DNA of 35,721 nucleotides, from contig DAOUEK010000030.1 of NCBI GenBank assembly GCA_034430425.1, positions 1 through 35,721 on the forward strand. The letters run 5' to 3'. Positions 1 through 7,582 of this stretch are shown here, one piece after another (the stretch's first letter is position 1; every line of letters starts with the position of its first letter). The DNA comes from WVZH01 sp034430425. Lineage in GTDB: Bacteria; Chloroflexota; Anaerolineae; Anaerolineales; E44-bin32. The position numbers and the translations under genes are program-made. The notes under the pieces are model-generated. The model saw only the letters and a program-made list of their open reading frames with translations, was not told the origin of the DNA and did not search any database.

Positions 1-891
1 CGCCGCTGCCTCGCCAAGTGCAGCGATGAGATAGATTAACTGAACTGATTTATAACCCATGTCAAATTCCCGCTGCGCGACTGTGGCGTTGATCACCCCC
101 TCCTTGATCCCATTGATGATATCCGTCGTCGCATCAAAACAAACCAATTTGGTCTGGCCAACGCGATCAGCTTCTTTAATTGCAGTCGCCCAAGCGGGAC
201 CGTTATATGCATATACACCAAAGGCTCCGGCCAATTCAGGATGTGCAGAAAGCACGGAATTCGCCAATTCCAACGCCTGCGCAGCATCTTCTCTGTCCGT
301 TACCGGCTCGAGCACCACAATATCTTCACCAACAGCATCCAGGAACCCTTGAGTGCGCTGTAACGAGTTCAAGGCGGTGTCTGAGCCACGACCGATCCCC
401 ACGGTGCCGCCGTTTGGCAGTAATTCCGTCATCGTTTTCCCTGCGGCGAGACCTGCCGTGTAATTATCCGTTCCGATATAAACCTGTGATATTGAGCCTT
501 CGATGGGAGGTGTATCCAATGTTGTCACGATGATCCCCGCCTCTGCGGCCTGTTTCATCACCCGCTCCAGCGCGCTGGGATCAGAAGGCGCGATGGCGAT
601 CCCGGTAACTCCCTGGGCAATGTAGGTTTCCATTGTTTGAATCTGAGAAGCCACGTCTTCCGTCGGCGTGACAAAGAAAATCGCCTGGTCCGGGTTCAGC
701 CCTAAATCAACCGCGGCCGCCTTTACACCCTTCTCCACGTTACTCCAATATGTATGTACCGATTTCCCAATCACAACAACGGTGAATTCGTCTGTTTCCG
801 AGCCGCTGATTCGGTCGGCAAAAGCGGAGCAGGCCGTTGCCAGCATACTCAGTATCAACCCGATCATCACGTATTTATGCAACTTGTTCAT
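1..891 (-). CDS. Sugar ABC transporter substrate-binding lipoprotein (partial, C-terminus outside window)
   Basis: Captures the ligand, most likely a sugar or related small molecule, outside the membrane and delivers it to the permease encoded at 1788-2801. The visible 297 residues begin MNKLHKYVMIGLILSMLATAC, a lipoprotein signal peptide with lipobox ATAC, so the mature protein should be lipid-anchored. The body matches the Peripla_BP_4 (RbsB/XylF-like) fold: VVVIGKSVHTYWSNVEKG near the N-terminus, GVTGIAIAPSDPSALE in the middle and a YIGTDNYTAGLAAGK segment. The reading frame is open to the window edge, so the gene continues to the left of base 1. The start is the ATG at 889-891, with a GGGGAG just upstream. 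It is the third gene of a minus-strand operon, 98 bp after the ATPase. The ligand cannot be told from sequence alone. Confidence 0.88.
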   Translation of the reverse strand, partial: MNKLHKYVMIGLILSMLATACSAFADRISGSETDEFTVVVIGKSVHTYWSNVEKGVKAAAVDLGLNPDQAIFFVTPTEDVASQIQTMETYIAQGVTGIAIAPSDPSALERVMKQAAEAGIIVTTLDTPPIEGSISQVYIGTDNYTAGLAAGKTMTELLPNGGTVGIGRGSDTALNSLQRTQGFLDAVGEDIVVLEPVTDREDAAQALELANSVLSAHPELAGAFGVYAYNGPAWATAIKEADRVGQTKLVCFDATTDIINGIKEGVINATVAQREFDMGYKSVQLIYLIAALGEAAA

Positions 892-989
892 AACTCCCCA
901 CTCTCGCATCCCATTCTACAATCAATTTTGCCTGATGGACATACGCAAACATCCAGCAGAAAAGACTTTCCCAACAATCACATGCCGCC

Positions 990-1775
990 TCAGCATTCGT
1001 CAGACGGCGAGTAATCATCTTTCGCCCCGATCATGTAAGCCACCACACACTCGCGAAACGTATGAATGTCATCGATGATCGGCCGGTCACACACCTTTCG
1101 ACCATGCCGCAATACCATCACGCGATCACTAACCTGGTGGATGTCCTCCAGACGATGGCTGCTGATAATAATGGAACACCCCTGTGATTTGAGCTGATGA
1201 ATTAATCCCAGCACCTTCTCCACGGCGATAACATTAAGTGCCGCAGTCGGCTCATCCATGATGATAATTCTGGAATCGAAAGCAGTCACGCGACCGATAG
1301 CGACTGCCTGACGTTGACCGCCTGATAAATACTTCACTTTTAGATTCACAGAATCGATATCGATCCTGAGGTTATCGATCAAGCGTAATGATTCCTGGGC
1401 CATCGTACGCTTGTTGAGTAAGCGTACTGGCCCCAAACGAAAAAGTATATGCTCACGTCCCAAAAACATATTTGCCGCTACGTTTAGGTTATCAACCAGG
1501 GCAAAATCTTGATAGACCATTTCAACGCCCATTGAGCGTGATTCTTCCGGATTTCCAAGCTTGACTTGACGACCATCGATGAAAATTTGACCTCCATCCG
1601 GGAGATGCGCACCACTGAGCACTTTCATCAGGGTGGATTTTCCCGCTGCATTGTCACCTACCAAACCGAGCACCTCTCCGCGCTTTAAAACCAAATTGAC
1701 ACCACACAAGGCTTGTATGGCTCCAAAACGCTTGTGGATATCACGCATTTCCACGCGGGCTATCGATTCATTCAC
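990..1775 (-). CDS. CUT2-type sugar ABC importer ATPase, single nucleotide-binding domain
   Basis: Powers sugar import through the adjacent permease. The 261-residue protein has all ABC ATPase motifs: Walker A GDNAAGKST, a Q-loop in VYQDFALVDNL, the full LSGGQRQAVAIGR signature, Walker B RIIIMDEPTAALN and the switch histidine in SSHRLEDI. It resembles half of RbsA/XylG (the ANMFLGRE segment after the Q-loop is typical) but has only one nucleotide-binding domain, as in FrcA-type importers. GAGGGGAG lies about 10 nt before the ATG and overlaps the end of the permease gene; the two genes are 12 bp apart, so they should be co-transcribed. A paralogous, degenerate copy of this domain forms the N-terminal half of the nearby histidine kinase (4155-5768). 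Confidence 0.93.
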   Translation of the reverse strand: MNESIARVEMRDIHKRFGAIQALCGVNLVLKRGEVLGLVGDNAAGKSTLMKVLSGAHLPDGGQIFIDGRQVKLGNPEESRSMGVEMVYQDFALVDNLNVAANMFLGREHILFRLGPVRLLNKRTMAQESLRLIDNLRIDIDSVNLKVKYLSGGQRQAVAIGRVTAFDSRIIIMDEPTAALNVIAVEKVLGLIHQLKSQGCSIIISSHRLEDIHQVSDRVMVLRHGRKVCDRPIIDDIHTFRECVVAYMIGAKDDYSPSDEC

Positions 1776-1787
1776 AGATGACTCCCC

Positions 1788-2801
1788 TCAGAATGCGCTG
1801 CGTCTGCGCCGCCACATATCGTAGGTGACCGCAATCACCAGCACCGTACCTAAAATGATTTCCTGTATGTAGGGAGACATATTAACAATCACCATCCCAT
1901 TGAACATCACCCCCATAATGGCTGCACCGAGGATGGCTCCCGTTATCGTTCCCTCGCCTCCACGAAGACTCGTTCCCCCGATAACCGTGGCGGCAATCGC
2001 CCACAATTCGTAAGTGGATCCCACTGTGGGTGTTCCTTGTCCCAGGCGTGAAGCCAAGAGCAAACCCACCAATCCTGCCATAACACCACTGCTGACGTAG
2101 CAAAAGCTGCGTACTCGGTTAACATTAATTCCCGCCACGCGCGCCGCCTCGATGTTCCCGCCTACGGCATAGATATGTCGTCCAAGCGTTGTCGAACGCA
2201 AGATGAACGCCGCAAATACCGCAACGATAACCAGGATAATAAACATGATAGGGATTTGAAAAAGTTCACCCTGACCCAATTCCAGGAATGGAAAATCAAG
2301 CGGAAAGACGATCGGATATCCCCGGGTGATGAACTTTGCCACCCCTCGCGCCACCAACCATGTTCCCAGGGTGATAATAAAGGAAGGTATTTGTAACTTG
2401 GTTACGCAAAATCCATGCCACCAACCGACGAGGCCTGAAAAAATGAGTACGATCAAAATGGAGGGTAATATCCCCAGAGATGGAATCACCCCCACTCCTT
2501 TCATCATCAACGTGGCTGCAAGCACACCGGTGAGTGCCGTCATCGAACCCACAGAAAGATCGATGCCATCCGTGATGATCACAAGAATTTCTCCGATGGC
2601 CAGGAGACCAAACGTCGCCACAAAGCGCATAATTACTTTTAGATTCGCCAACTTGAGAAAAGCTTCCGGTCTTTGCCACCAAAATAAGAAACAGAGCGCG
2701 AAAAAAGCAAGCGCAATGCTGAACTCCCGAAAACTGAAGATATTGAGTATCTTTTGTATTCGCATCTTCCAGGGTGAAAGCGCGGTCTTCATTTCATCCA
2801 T
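1788..2801 (-). CDS. CUT2-type sugar ABC importer permease (RbsC-like)
   Basis: Membrane channel of the sugar importer, family BPD_transp_2 (RbsC/XylH). It has many hydrophobic helices and family motifs: GLLAIGEILVIITDGIDLSVGSMTALTG is the classic RbsC-type segment, and AIAATVIGGTSLRGGEGTI is the conserved cytoplasmic loop that contacts the ATPase. I chose the ATG at 2801 (MDEMKTALSPWKM, 337 residues, close to the family's usual length). The open frame extends to 2885, but that upstream part (MGFACCTAPQAF) is unlike the family and would run into the divergent promoter region. A GGAGG lies 14 nt before the chosen ATG, which is rather far, so the exact start is not certain. It is the first gene of the importer operon, divergent from the response regulator at 3014. 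Confidence 0.9.
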   Translation of the reverse strand: MDEMKTALSPWKMRIQKILNIFSFREFSIALAFFALCFLFWWQRPEAFLKLANLKVIMRFVATFGLLAIGEILVIITDGIDLSVGSMTALTGVLAATLMMKGVGVIPSLGILPSILIVLIFSGLVGWWHGFCVTKLQIPSFIITLGTWLVARGVAKFITRGYPIVFPLDFPFLELGQGELFQIPIMFIILVIVAVFAAFILRSTTLGRHIYAVGGNIEAARVAGINVNRVRSFCYVSSGVMAGLVGLLLASRLGQGTPTVGSTYELWAIAATVIGGTSLRGGEGTITGAILGAAIMGVMFNGMVIVNMSPYIQEIILGTVLVIAVTYDMWRRRRSAF

Positions 2802-3013
2802 AGAACTGTCATTATCCTCCCGTAAAAACTGAGCGTTGCGTTGATAAACAAATGCCTGCGGAGCTGTGCAGCAGGCAAAACCCACAAGTGCAGTATAGGC
2901 GAAGTTATGTTTACAAGGCTAGGGGGCATCCCTACGTATTATAGGGGGTTTCCCCCATCTATCCTTCCCTGGGAAGAACATCTCATCAGTTACAATAATG
3001 GTATAGTAATGTA
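2802..3013. promoter_or_regulatory. Divergent regulatory region with three G/C-rich dyads
   Basis: Separates the importer operon from the two-component genes. Three inverted repeats lie in a row: TAGGG-N5-CCCTA at 2920-2934, GGGGG-TTT-CCCCC at 2944-2956 and CTTCCC-T-GGGAAG at 2964-2976. The element TAGGGGG occurs twice, starting at 2920 and 2942, exactly 22 bp apart (about two helical turns), which fits binding by adjacent dimers on one DNA face. TATAGT at 3002-3007 lies 6 nt before the regulator's ATG and could be the -10 box of a leaderless transcript. No clear -35 box is visible, as expected for activator-dependent promoters. That the neighbouring LuxR-type regulator binds here is an inference. 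Confidence 0.55.
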
Positions 3014-4072
3014 ATGGAAGAAGTACGCACACTCCTGGCAGACGATCACGCGCTTGTGCGTGAGGGAATCCGCAATGCCTTAAGGGATATCCCCAATATC
3101 AGCATAATCGGTGAGGCTGACGACGGCCCTTCATTGTTGGAAGCCTTGCAGGCTCACACTCCTGACCTGCTGCTTCTCGATGTTACCATGCCGGAGTTCA
3201 ATCCCGTGGAAACGATCCAACAAATCTGTAAAAGCCACCCCGCGATGAAAATCCTGGTGATCAGCGCCTATGATGATGATGTTTATGTGCAGGGGTTGAT
3301 GCAAGCCGGTGTGGACGGTTACCTCTTGAAAGATCAATCTCTGGGCGATCTGCAGCTCGCCATTCAACGAGTATTGTCAAATGAAAAGTGGGTGTCCAGT
3401 CGCGTAATTGATAAACTGGTGCGTATATCGGAAAGGTCATCTCTGCCCCCCACAGCCCTACTGACTTCCCGACAGCGCGACATCCTGCGATTGCTGCAGC
3501 AAGGGCTCGACAACCAAAGCATCGCACAACGAATGAATCTGAGTATAAAAACGATTGAGAACCACCTTACTCGCATCTACCGTCAGCTTGACGTACAGAG
3601 CCGCCTCGAAGCCGTAAAATACGTCACCCATCACCCGGATATCCTCGGATTACCAGGACAGCTGGCTACGCAAGAGCCTCCGGCCGCGAAGACTTCCGAG
3701 CAAAATGCCGTCACGTTATTGCTGGTCGACGATAATGCTCGCTATCGCTATCAACTTCGACGCATGATCGGCAAAGTGTGCGCCCGTGCTTTGATCTATG
3801 AAGCTGAGAACATCGACGAGACTGTGAATCTCATTCAACACATCACACCTCACCTGATATTGATCGATGTCGTTCTGGGTGATGAAGACGGCATTCACTG
3901 CACGCGACGTATTCGAGCGATCTCATCCACACCTCGGGTAGTCCTCATCAGCGCCTATCCAGATCGCGAATTCCACCGCCTGGGTTTGGAGGCGGGCGCA
4001 GTGGCCTTTCTGGATAAAAAAGATCTCGACGCGGCTTCATTACGCGAACTCATTGATGACGTAATGATTTGA
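3014..4072 (+). CDS. Response regulator with REC-HTH(LuxR)-REC architecture
   Basis: DNA-binding response regulator, most likely the partner of the kinase at 4155-5768. Residues 4-118 are a complete receiver: acidic pair D10/D11, phospho-acceptor D56 in LLLLDVTMP, SAYDDD and the lysine in YLLKD. Residues about 150-205 are a NarL/LuxR helix-turn-helix (LTSRQRDILRLLQQGL, then IKTIENHLTRIYRQL). NarL-type proteins normally end there. This one has a second full receiver at about 233-352, with LLLVDDN, LILIDVVLG, LISAY and FLDKK, so both receivers keep the phosphorylation residues. No Shine-Dalgarno sequence precedes the ATG; the gene may be leaderless. The divergent sugar importer is the likely target. 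The DNA sites are not known. Confidence 0.93.
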   Translation: MEEVRTLLADDHALVREGIRNALRDIPNISIIGEADDGPSLLEALQAHTPDLLLLDVTMPEFNPVETIQQICKSHPAMKILVISAYDDDVYVQGLMQAGVDGYLLKDQSLGDLQLAIQRVLSNEKWVSSRVIDKLVRISERSSLPPTALLTSRQRDILRLLQQGLDNQSIAQRMNLSIKTIENHLTRIYRQLDVQSRLEAVKYVTHHPDILGLPGQLATQEPPAAKTSEQNAVTLLLVDDNARYRYQLRRMIGKVCARALIYEAENIDETVNLIQHITPHLILIDVVLGDEDGIHCTRRIRAISSTPRVVLISAYPDREFHRLGLEAGAVAFLDKKDLDAASLRELIDDVMI

Positions 4073-4154
4073 GATTCATCGACCCAACGTCCGGTACACA
4101 CAACAAGGATCGAATTTATTTATCGGCAGTGCACGAAAGAAAATGGGATGAGAT

Positions 4155-5768
4155 ATGCAGCCGAGATTGAAAGTCACTGAACTTTCGAAAAATATCGGTT
4201 CACTACCCGCTCTGCAGCGCGTCAGCTTCGAGGTCTACCCCGGAGAAGTGGTAGGGTTGATGGGTAGAAGTGGGGCAGGGAAATCCCTGCTGGCAGCACT
4301 GATTACCGGCCTGTTATCACCTGATTCCGGGCAAATGGCTTTCGAGGGTCGGAACATCCAATGGCCTTTTCACGCACAGAAATTGGGCATTGAAGCCATC
4401 CACCAACGACCTCGCTTGGCGGATCACCTGGATATCACTGCCAACATTTTCCTGGGTAGAGAATTGCGTCTGCCGATCATTGGGCAGTATCTCAATATCC
4501 TCGATAGCCGTCGGATGAACAGCGAAGCGGCGCGCATTCTCAAACAGCTCAACTTCCACTTCCCCTCCATGCGCGAAAAAGTTGCCAATCTATCCAGCGA
4601 ACAACGCCAGATGTTGTCTATAGCCCAGGTGATGACGCATCCGTCGAAACTCATTGTCGTCGATGAGCCAACAGGGTTGCTCAGCTACCACCAACAAAAG
4701 AGACTCCTCTCGTTGGTTCGTCAATGGCAAGATCAAGGCATATCGATCGTCTTCTGCAGTAAAGATCTCGACCACTTATTCGCCGTAACCGATCGGATTG
4801 TCGCCTTGCGGCATGGTCGCAAAGTAGCCGCCCATCGCACCGACGAAGTCAGCCGGGAAGAGATCGTAGCTGCACTGGTGGGTACCACAAGCCGGCAGCA
4901 GCTCACACCGGCGATCTGGGCTTTGGATAACTATTACCGCGCACGAGAACAAGCAGAAAATCTGCGCCACCAACAGAAACTGCTCGAACAAAATCTGGCC
5001 GTGCAGGACACGCGCATTCGCAGCCTTATTGAACAAATGACAGAACAGGTAAGGGCACTGGATCAAGCAAATATCGCCCTGCAAGACGCGCACCGGCGAT
5101 TGCTGACAGAACGCGAACAGGAACGCAAACACCTGGCGAGGGAACTGCACGACCAGTTGATTCAAGACTTGTTGAGTGTGAATTACCAGTTGGAGGAAAG
5201 CGAAGCACATGCTGATGTAGGGCCAGAACTAAAAGAAGATATCATCCAAATCCGCAACTCTATCCGCATGTTCGTCTCCGACTTACGCAGAATCTGCAGT
5301 AACCTGCGTCCCCCCACAATCGATAGCCTGGGGCTGGGATCCGCGCTGCAGTCCTATACGCAAGAATGGAGTGAACGAACCGGCATCGATCTGAAACTCA
5401 ACCTGGATACCAATCTGGGGAGATTGCCCGAGGCAATCGAACTATCCGTTTTTCGCATCGTGCAAGAGGGTCTCAACAACGTTCGCAAACATGCCATGGC
5501 CAACAAGATCGAAGTTACCCTGGAACACACTTCGATGCGTGCTTTAATGATATCCATTTCCGATGATGGCGGCGGTTTGCAAGACGACTTCGATCTCTCT
5601 ACGCTCTCGAGAGAAGGACATTTTGGCTTGTTGGGCATCAGCGAGCGGGTCGCTCTCCTCGGCGGACGACTGGACATGAAAAACAAACCCGAAGGCGGAG
5701 TGCTGCTGCAAGTTGAAATCCCACACCCGCGCGTCGATCTTCCCGTAAAACTGGCGGAAGAGCGCTAG
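4155..5768 (+). CDS. Soluble histidine kinase fused to an N-terminal ABC nucleotide-binding domain
   Basis: Predicted cytosolic sensor kinase of 537 residues. Residues 1 to about 245 are an ABC ATPase domain of the sugar-importer (RbsA/FrcA) type: Walker A GRSGAGKS (37-44), Q84, signature LSSEQRQ (146-152) in place of LSGGQ, Walker B LIVVDEPT (D170, E171), and CSKDL where the switch histidine should be (K203). A coiled-coil-like linker (about 262-325) leads to a HisKA_3 dimerisation domain with H332 in ARELHDQLIQDL, then a HATPase domain with N-box VQEGLNNVRKH (N441/N442), SDDGGGL and a second glycine box at 489-495. No transmembrane or other sensor domain is visible. The gene follows the response regulator by 82 bp. 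The ABC half resembles the importer ATPase at 990-1775 (both have FLGRE and LRHGRKV) and probably replaces the sensor input. Confidence 0.93.
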   Translation: MQPRLKVTELSKNIGSLPALQRVSFEVYPGEVVGLMGRSGAGKSLLAALITGLLSPDSGQMAFEGRNIQWPFHAQKLGIEAIHQRPRLADHLDITANIFLGRELRLPIIGQYLNILDSRRMNSEAARILKQLNFHFPSMREKVANLSSEQRQMLSIAQVMTHPSKLIVVDEPTGLLSYHQQKRLLSLVRQWQDQGISIVFCSKDLDHLFAVTDRIVALRHGRKVAAHRTDEVSREEIVAALVGTTSRQQLTPAIWALDNYYRAREQAENLRHQQKLLEQNLAVQDTRIRSLIEQMTEQVRALDQANIALQDAHRRLLTEREQERKHLARELHDQLIQDLLSVNYQLEESEAHADVGPELKEDIIQIRNSIRMFVSDLRRICSNLRPPTIDSLGLGSALQSYTQEWSERTGIDLKLNLDTNLGRLPEAIELSVFRIVQEGLNNVRKHAMANKIEVTLEHTSMRALMISISDDGGGLQDDFDLSTLSREGHFGLLGISERVALLGGRLDMKNKPEGGVLLQVEIPHPRVDLPVKLAEER

Positions 5769-5811
5769 CAGCCAGATGCCAGTAGTCATTATCCATATCC
5801 CCCTTGCCTCG

Positions 5812-5868
5812 TTGCGAACATCTCGCCGATATGATAGATTCCTAAAACCACAGCTACCGGTTCAGGAG
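5812..5868 (+). promoter_or_regulatory. Promoter and ribosome binding site of the zinc-ribbon gene
   Basis: TTGCGA at 5812-5817, a 17-bp spacer, and TAGATT at 5835-5840 with the extended -10 dinucleotide TG at 5832-5833. AGGAG at 5864-5868 sits 5 nt before the ATG at 5874. The same extended -10, TGATAGATT, precedes the gene at 31810. Confidence 0.5.
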
Positions 5869-5873
5869 TAAGT

Positions 5874-7376
5874 ATGGCTCCCACACCACGTTTATCGCTG
5901 AACGACGATTTCGCAGCTCATTTGAACTGTCCGATCTGTGGAGAAGCGAGTCTGAATGTCCATCACACCGCTTCCCTCCCGGACTATGTTTCCTGCCGCA
6001 GCTGTGGATCGGCCTTTGTCGTTGAGGCTGACGGAGAACGAGTTCTATATGGAAAGATCAACGACCAATACCCACGCACTCAACAATTCGCCTTGAAACA
6101 ATGGGTTATGTTGGAGGCCGTCGAGCGCCGCGCTTCCGATGAACGAGAAGAGGAAGACACAACCGCCCCACCGGCGGTTGAGGCGGCTCCCCCACCTGCA
6201 GCCCGAGAAGCTGCCCCGCCACCACCAAACCCAGCGGAGAGTTTTTTACGATCAGCAGCCGTGCCGATTCCTACAGAACCCGATCTGAACTGGCCTCCGA
6301 ATAAAATCTTTCCCTTGGAACCAGATACGGAGCCCGAACCCATACAACCCGATCGAGTCGAACCCAGCCCTCCGCCTCCTGCAAGCAGTGAACCCGAAAT
6401 GCCCAGGACTGCCCAGACTCCACCGCCTTCGATACCACCCATCCCCGCCAAACCTGAAACCCCACCAGGCGTCGATCTCAGTAAAATCGGCCTCCCACCC
6501 GAGAAGCCGGAAGACCAAGAACCCCTCATTGATACACCTGTCTTTCCGCAGGGAGTAAAATTAAAGCAGCTGCAGGAAGATCGCGCTGCAGAGCTTTTGC
6601 CGGAAATGCCGCCGCAACCGGAGTTCATGCCAGGTTTGCCGCCACAGCCGGGGGTCATGCCAGATTTGCCGCCACAGCCGGAGGTTATGCCAGGTTTGCC
6701 GCCACAACCCCCAGCCAAACCTGCCCCCCAGCCACCAGTATTAGAGCTGCGTGATAACGACCCGCCACAAGGCATCCGACACCGAGTCGTCATCCGGGGA
6801 GAGAAAGTGACATTTCCCAAGCAGGCTTGTGCACACTGCCAGGGAACGCCAGTGCGTGGTCGCCTGACAATCATCGGAGATCTTCCACAAGGGCAGAAAA
6901 TCGGAGCACGAAAGGAAGCAATCTTCAACTTGCCCCTCTGCGCGGAATGTCATGATCGAGCGCAAAACATCACACCCGAAGAAAAAGCAGAACGCCTTCA
7001 AGCCAACCTGCTCGCTATGCTTATCATGATGGTAGTCCTCGTGGCGGCTCTCGCCTGGGGCCTTGACCTTCAGGAGAATCCAATCTCCGGAATTATTATC
7101 ATCGTAATTCTCGGCTCGATAGGATATTTCGTCCCGTCCTATTTCTTGTTGAGACGTATTAAACCTTCTCCCCCCTCACCCAACGCCGCTTACATTCGCT
7201 CGACGCTTCTCATCCCCGACGACGCGCAAGGCCTGGAAACAGCCTTTGAATTCCGCAACAAGGAATATGCCGAGCAGTTCTTCGACGCCAATGATATCTT
7301 TACTCTGGGAAAGCCCGTGCAGGTGAAAGACCGCTCCTTTACCAGGGCTCGGTCCCCCGAACCTCCCCCAGCGTAA
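5874..7376 (+). CDS. Zinc-ribbon, proline-rich, two-helix membrane protein of unknown function
   Basis: I do not recognise a family for the whole 500-residue protein. Near the N-terminus is a zinc ribbon, C19-x2-C22-x18-C41-x2-C44. Residues about 95-300 are very rich in proline and glutamate, probably disordered, and contain 3.5 copies of a 10-residue repeat (PPQPxxMPxL). A second C-x2-C pair set follows (CAHC and CAEC) within VIRGEKVTFPKQAC to HDRAQ, then two hydrophobic helices (LLAMLIMMVVLVAALAWG and ISGIIIIVILGSIGYFV), then a short C-terminal domain (IRSTLLIPDDA to FFDANDI). There is no signal peptide, so the ribbon end is probably cytoplasmic. It stands alone with its own promoter; its neighbours do not suggest a role. 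A scaffold or membrane regulatory role is possible but unproven. Confidence 0.8.
   Translation: MAPTPRLSLNDDFAAHLNCPICGEASLNVHHTASLPDYVSCRSCGSAFVVEADGERVLYGKINDQYPRTQQFALKQWVMLEAVERRASDEREEEDTTAPPAVEAAPPPAAREAAPPPPNPAESFLRSAAVPIPTEPDLNWPPNKIFPLEPDTEPEPIQPDRVEPSPPPPASSEPEMPRTAQTPPPSIPPIPAKPETPPGVDLSKIGLPPEKPEDQEPLIDTPVFPQGVKLKQLQEDRAAELLPEMPPQPEFMPGLPPQPGVMPDLPPQPEVMPGLPPQPPAKPAPQPPVLELRDNDPPQGIRHRVVIRGEKVTFPKQACAHCQGTPVRGRLTIIGDLPQGQKIGARKEAIFNLPLCAECHDRAQNITPEEKAERLQANLLAMLIMMVVLVAALAWGLDLQENPISGIIIIVILGSIGYFVPSYFLLRRIKPSPPSPNAAYIRSTLLIPDDAQGLETAFEFRNKEYAEQFFDANDIFTLGKPVQVKDRSFTRARSPEPPPA
6607..6711 (+). repeat. In-frame 30-bp tandem repeat, 3.5 copies
   Basis: Units start at 6607, 6637, 6667 and 6697 (the last is partial). 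Each begins TGCCGCCACAGCCG or a close variant and encodes a PPQPxxMPxL decapeptide. The length is a multiple of three, so copy-number change would keep the frame. Confidence 0.85.
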
Positions 7377-7522
7377 ATTCAGATAGAGACAATCGTTCGT
7401 TGAGCTGGACGATACTCCCTTGCGCTCCAGCATCCCGAAGCTTGCAGCAGTCAAGTGTTGCCTAACACGTTCCCCATAAAGATCACGGCTGGAGAAAACC
7501 GGGCCAGGTCTTGATTTTGGTC

Positions 7523-7531
7523 TGTTATAAT
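7523..7531 (+). promoter_or_regulatory. Extended -10 promoter upstream of uvrA
   Basis: TGTTATAAT at 7523-7531 is an extended -10 box (TG, one base, perfect TATAAT at 7526-7531), about 50 nt before the uvrA ATG. No good -35 box is at the usual distance, which is common for extended -10 promoters. The rest of 7377-7582 shows no gene. Confidence 0.5.
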
Positions 7532-7582
7532 GGTAAGTTGTTGTCGTGAATAGAACATATGTACTGAAAAGGCCAGAATCGA

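Noticed and set aside
6080..6928. 282-residue open frame on the minus strand
   Set aside because: It is the antisense of the proline-rich region of the zinc-ribbon gene; proline codons give glycine/serine-rich, stop-free antisense. The product is low-complexity and has no recognisable domain.
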